Source: Alphaproteobacteria bacterium
Lineage (GTDB): Bacteria > Pseudomonadota > Alphaproteobacteria > RF32 > CAG-239
Assembly: GCA_003542415.1 (NCBI GenBank)
Contig: DPKR01000025.1
Coordinates: 2,062-8,832 of the forward strand
DNA: 6,771 nucleotides
Direction of reading: 5' to 3'
The notes under the pieces were generated by a model, which saw nothing but the letters and a program-made list of their open reading frames with translations, had not been told where the DNA came from and did not search any database. Below, piece by piece: positions 4,901 to 6,771 of this stretch. Numbering within the stretch: the first letter of the stretch is position 1; each line of letters begins with the position of its first letter. A program made the translations under genes and the position numbers.

Positions 4901-5763
4901 TTGAGGTATTTTAGCGTTTGACTCAAATCATCAATACTGTCAATCACAAGCGCACCGGCATCTTTGAAGATGCGCTTTTTATCTTGGATGGTGACTTTGC
5001 CATGGGTGATGATGTCGCTTGCATAGCCCATATCATCAGTAAAACCTTCAAAGCCGGTGATGTAGGCAATAAGCGGCTTTTTGTTTTTGATTGTGCCGTA
5101 ATAAGCGGCTGCTTTTTCTTCATAGGTGCCGCCTAAAGCTCCGATTAAGATAATGGCTTTTGTTTCGGCATCTTGATGGAAAAGCTCTAAGACCTTATCA
5201 AAATGAGAGCCTGCAATCATATCATCGCCGATGCCGATGACGGTGGATTGCCCCAAACCGGCACGATTTGTTTCCAAAACAGCTTCATAGGTCAGGGTTG
5301 AAGAGCGGGAAACAATGCCGATATGCCCTTTTTGATGGATGTTTTCAGGAAAAACGCCAAGACACGCCTCACCGGGGGTGATGATTCCCGGTGTGTTCGG
5401 CCCGATTAAAATGGCACCGTGGGCTTTGACCATTTTATGAATTTCGAGGACATCTAAAATAGGAACACCGTATGCAATGGAAACAATGAGTTTGATGCCG
5501 GCATCTAAAGCCTCTTTGATGGCCGGTTTGACACTTTTGGCAGGAACAAAAAGCAAACTTGCGTTAGCTTTTGTGGCTTTAACAGCCTCTTTAACAGAAG
5601 CGAAAATAGGAACGCCTAAGTGATATTCGCCGGCAGAGTGTGTAGAAACACCGGCAACAACATTTGTGCCCATCGCGATGATGCGTTTTGTGTGAAAAGA
5701 AGCTTGCAAACCAGTGATGCCTTGAACGAGGACACGTGTGTTTTTGTTTACCAAAATAGACAT
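4897..5763 (-). CDS. Succinyl-CoA synthetase alpha-subunit homologue lacking the catalytic histidine
   Basis: At 288 residues it aligns to E. coli SucD nearly without gaps for the first 230 residues, so homology is clear. In canonical SucD the alpha subunit binds CoA and carries His247 (numbering with Met1), which is phosphorylated during ADP/ATP-linked succinyl-CoA interconversion. Here that residue is Tyr247 in MGYASDI (codon at 5025-5023), Glu209 is Ala209 (IGALGG), and the APKGKRMGHAGA loop is replaced and shortened. CoA-contact positions differ: TGSQ becomes TGLQ (17-20), Lys43 becomes Ser43, and ITE becomes IAY (96-98). IGPNTPGIITPGE and the IVSRSSTLTYEA core with Tyr159 remain. The frame is intact and overlaps the sucC-like stop by one base (TAATG). 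It is probably a repurposed or inactive paralogue; normal succinyl-CoA synthetase activity is unlikely. I withhold the symbol sucD for this reason. Confidence 0.9.
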   Translation of the reverse strand: MSILVNKNTRVLVQGITGLQASFHTKRIIAMGTNVVAGVSTHSAGEYHLGVPIFASVKEAVKATKANASLLFVPAKSVKPAIKEALDAGIKLIVSIAYGVPILDVLEIHKMVKAHGAILIGPNTPGIITPGEACLGVFPENIHQKGHIGIVSRSSTLTYEAVLETNRAGLGQSTVIGIGDDMIAGSHFDKVLELFHQDAETKAIILIGALGGTYEEKAAAYYGTIKNKKPLIAYITGFEGFTDDMGYASDIITHGKVTIQDKKRIFKDAGALVIDSIDDLSQTLKYLK

Positions 5764-6770
5764 TAATCGTTCTCCTTCATGGCCTCAAGAAGTTTCAAGG
5801 TAGCCTCTTGCAAAGTGTCTGCCGTTAAAAACGGAAAATGATGCTGTTCCAATATTTCCTTAGCAGTTTCTTTGTTTGTGCCTTCAAAACGCGCAACCAA
5901 AGGAATGTTAAGGCCGATTTCGTTAACGGCTGAAACAATGCCGTCTGCTACCAAATTACATCTTAAAAAGCCGCCTAAAATATTGATGATGATGCCTTCA
6001 ACTTTGGGATTTGTCATCATGATTTTAAGGCTTTGTGCAATTTTATCTTCATCAACGCCACCCTTGATATTTAAATAGCAAGCGGTTTTTGCCTGTTTTT
6101 GAATTAAATAGTCATGAACGGCTAAAGCGAGCCCGTCACCGTTGACAATCAGCCCGATGTTGCCGTCTTCAAACTCGCGATATTTAAAACCGCATTTTGC
6201 TGCCTTCAAAACATTTTCGGACGCTTCATAATCATCATGCATTTGAACAACATCCGGATGTCTAAAAAGCGCATTGTCATCAAATGATATTTTGGCATCA
6301 AGCGCAACGAATTGATCATCAATCGTTAAGCCGACAGGGTTGATTTCAAGCATGGTTGCATCAAGGGCAATAAAGGCTTTGTAAAGATTTTGAACAAAGG
6401 TTTTGAGCTTTGGTAAGCTTTCTTGAGGCAAATTTAAAAATGTTGAAATCTGTTGAACATCTTGAGATTTGATTTTTTGGTTCAATTCAAAATTAAGACG
6501 CAAAATGGATTCGGGCTTTTTTTGAGCTAAATCAACAATATTATCCGTCATGTTGGCAATGAGCAGAGAAATGCAAGCGTGTATGCGATTGATGACAAAG
6601 CTCAAATAAAAGGAACGTTTTGTCGGCAAAAATTCTTCCACATAAATTTTACTGACCAATTTGCCTTTTGAGTTTGTTTGCGGGGTGACCAAAGTATCTC
6701 CAAGCATTTTTGAGGCAATTATTTTTATATCTTTGAGCTTTTTGATTTGTTCAATACCTGTTATATGTTG
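5763..6770 (-). CDS. Succinyl-CoA synthetase beta-subunit homologue, divergent (5' partial)
   Basis: Open to the window edge; the Met at 6707 is internal, because 21 in-frame codons precede it (QHITGIEQIKK…). About 55 N-terminal residues of the ATP-grasp domain, including the usual first lysine and Gly-rich loop, lie outside. Counting Met6707 as residue 1, conserved parts are MLGDTLVTPQT (1-11), LEINP (120-124, metal-binding Asn), LDAKI (136-140, Asp), NALFRHPD (145-152), DGNIGLIVNGDGLAL (181-195), RCNLVADG (249-256) and ARFEGTN (272-278). Divergent parts: the STEGG segment is NMTDN (52-56), the Glu expected after IAK is Ser32, LDVGGGA is LNIKGGV (212-218), and GGIVRC is GGFLRC (245-250). It pairs with the sucD-like gene, and both have drifted at interface or active-site positions. 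Confidence 0.88.
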   Translation of the reverse strand, partial: QHITGIEQIKKLKDIKIIASKMLGDTLVTPQTNSKGKLVSKIYVEEFLPTKRSFYLSFVINRIHACISLLIANMTDNIVDLAQKKPESILRLNFELNQKIKSQDVQQISTFLNLPQESLPKLKTFVQNLYKAFIALDATMLEINPVGLTIDDQFVALDAKISFDDNALFRHPDVVQMHDDYEASENVLKAAKCGFKYREFEDGNIGLIVNGDGLALAVHDYLIQKQAKTACYLNIKGGVDEDKIAQSLKIMMTNPKVEGIIINILGGFLRCNLVADGIVSAVNEIGLNIPLVARFEGTNKETAKEILEQHHFPFLTADTLQEATLKLLEAMKEND

Positions 6771-6771
6771 C

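Overview
The window looks like a piece of an AT-rich alphaproteobacterial chromosome, probably from an uncultured, host-associated lineage. This is inferred from the compact psd–pssA pair with overlapping stop and start codons, a CCA-encoding tRNA-Leu, the style of the sucC–sucD homologues and the low-GC coding. No 16S or other decisive marker is present, so the placement is tentative.

Layout. (1) Bases 1-918 (+) carry the 3' part of a SpoIIE/PP2C-type phosphatase joined in frame to an RsbW-like histidine-kinase-fold ATPase domain. A strong internal Shine-Dalgarno sits exactly at the domain junction. (2) Bases 936-1067 hold the start of a flavodoxin-fold FMN reductase gene that is cut off by a structured repeat. 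(3) Bases 1058-2398 form an accessory patch. Two nearly identical ~158-bp repeats in direct orientation bracket one unrecognised gene (1311-1904, minus) and a ~100-bp palindromic element. The gene's promoter-like sequence has eight G's between its -35 and -10 boxes. (4) tRNA-Leu(UAA) (2393-2479, minus) abuts the second repeat copy. Its last 19 bases are duplicated on the far side of that copy, next to what was probably the original tRNA terminator. (5) psd and pssA (2644-4160, +) encode the two steps from CDP-diacylglycerol to phosphatidylethanolamine, overlapping by one base. (6) Converging on pssA from the other strand is a tightly overlapping operon, sucC-like > sucD-like > comF-like (6770 to 4175, minus).

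The most notable observation is that the sucD-like protein has Tyr247 where succinyl-CoA synthetase alpha has its phosphorylated catalytic His. It also has Ala209 in place of the glutamate that supports that His, and its CoA-contact positions are altered. The co-transcribed sucC-like partner has lost several family motifs too. Both frames are intact and overlap by one base, so this looks like a repurposed or catalytically inactive succinyl-CoA-synthetase-like complex rather than decay. Other points worth checking are the possible phase-variable promoter, the internal start within the phosphatase–kinase fusion, and the tRNA-end duplication around a small structured repeat.
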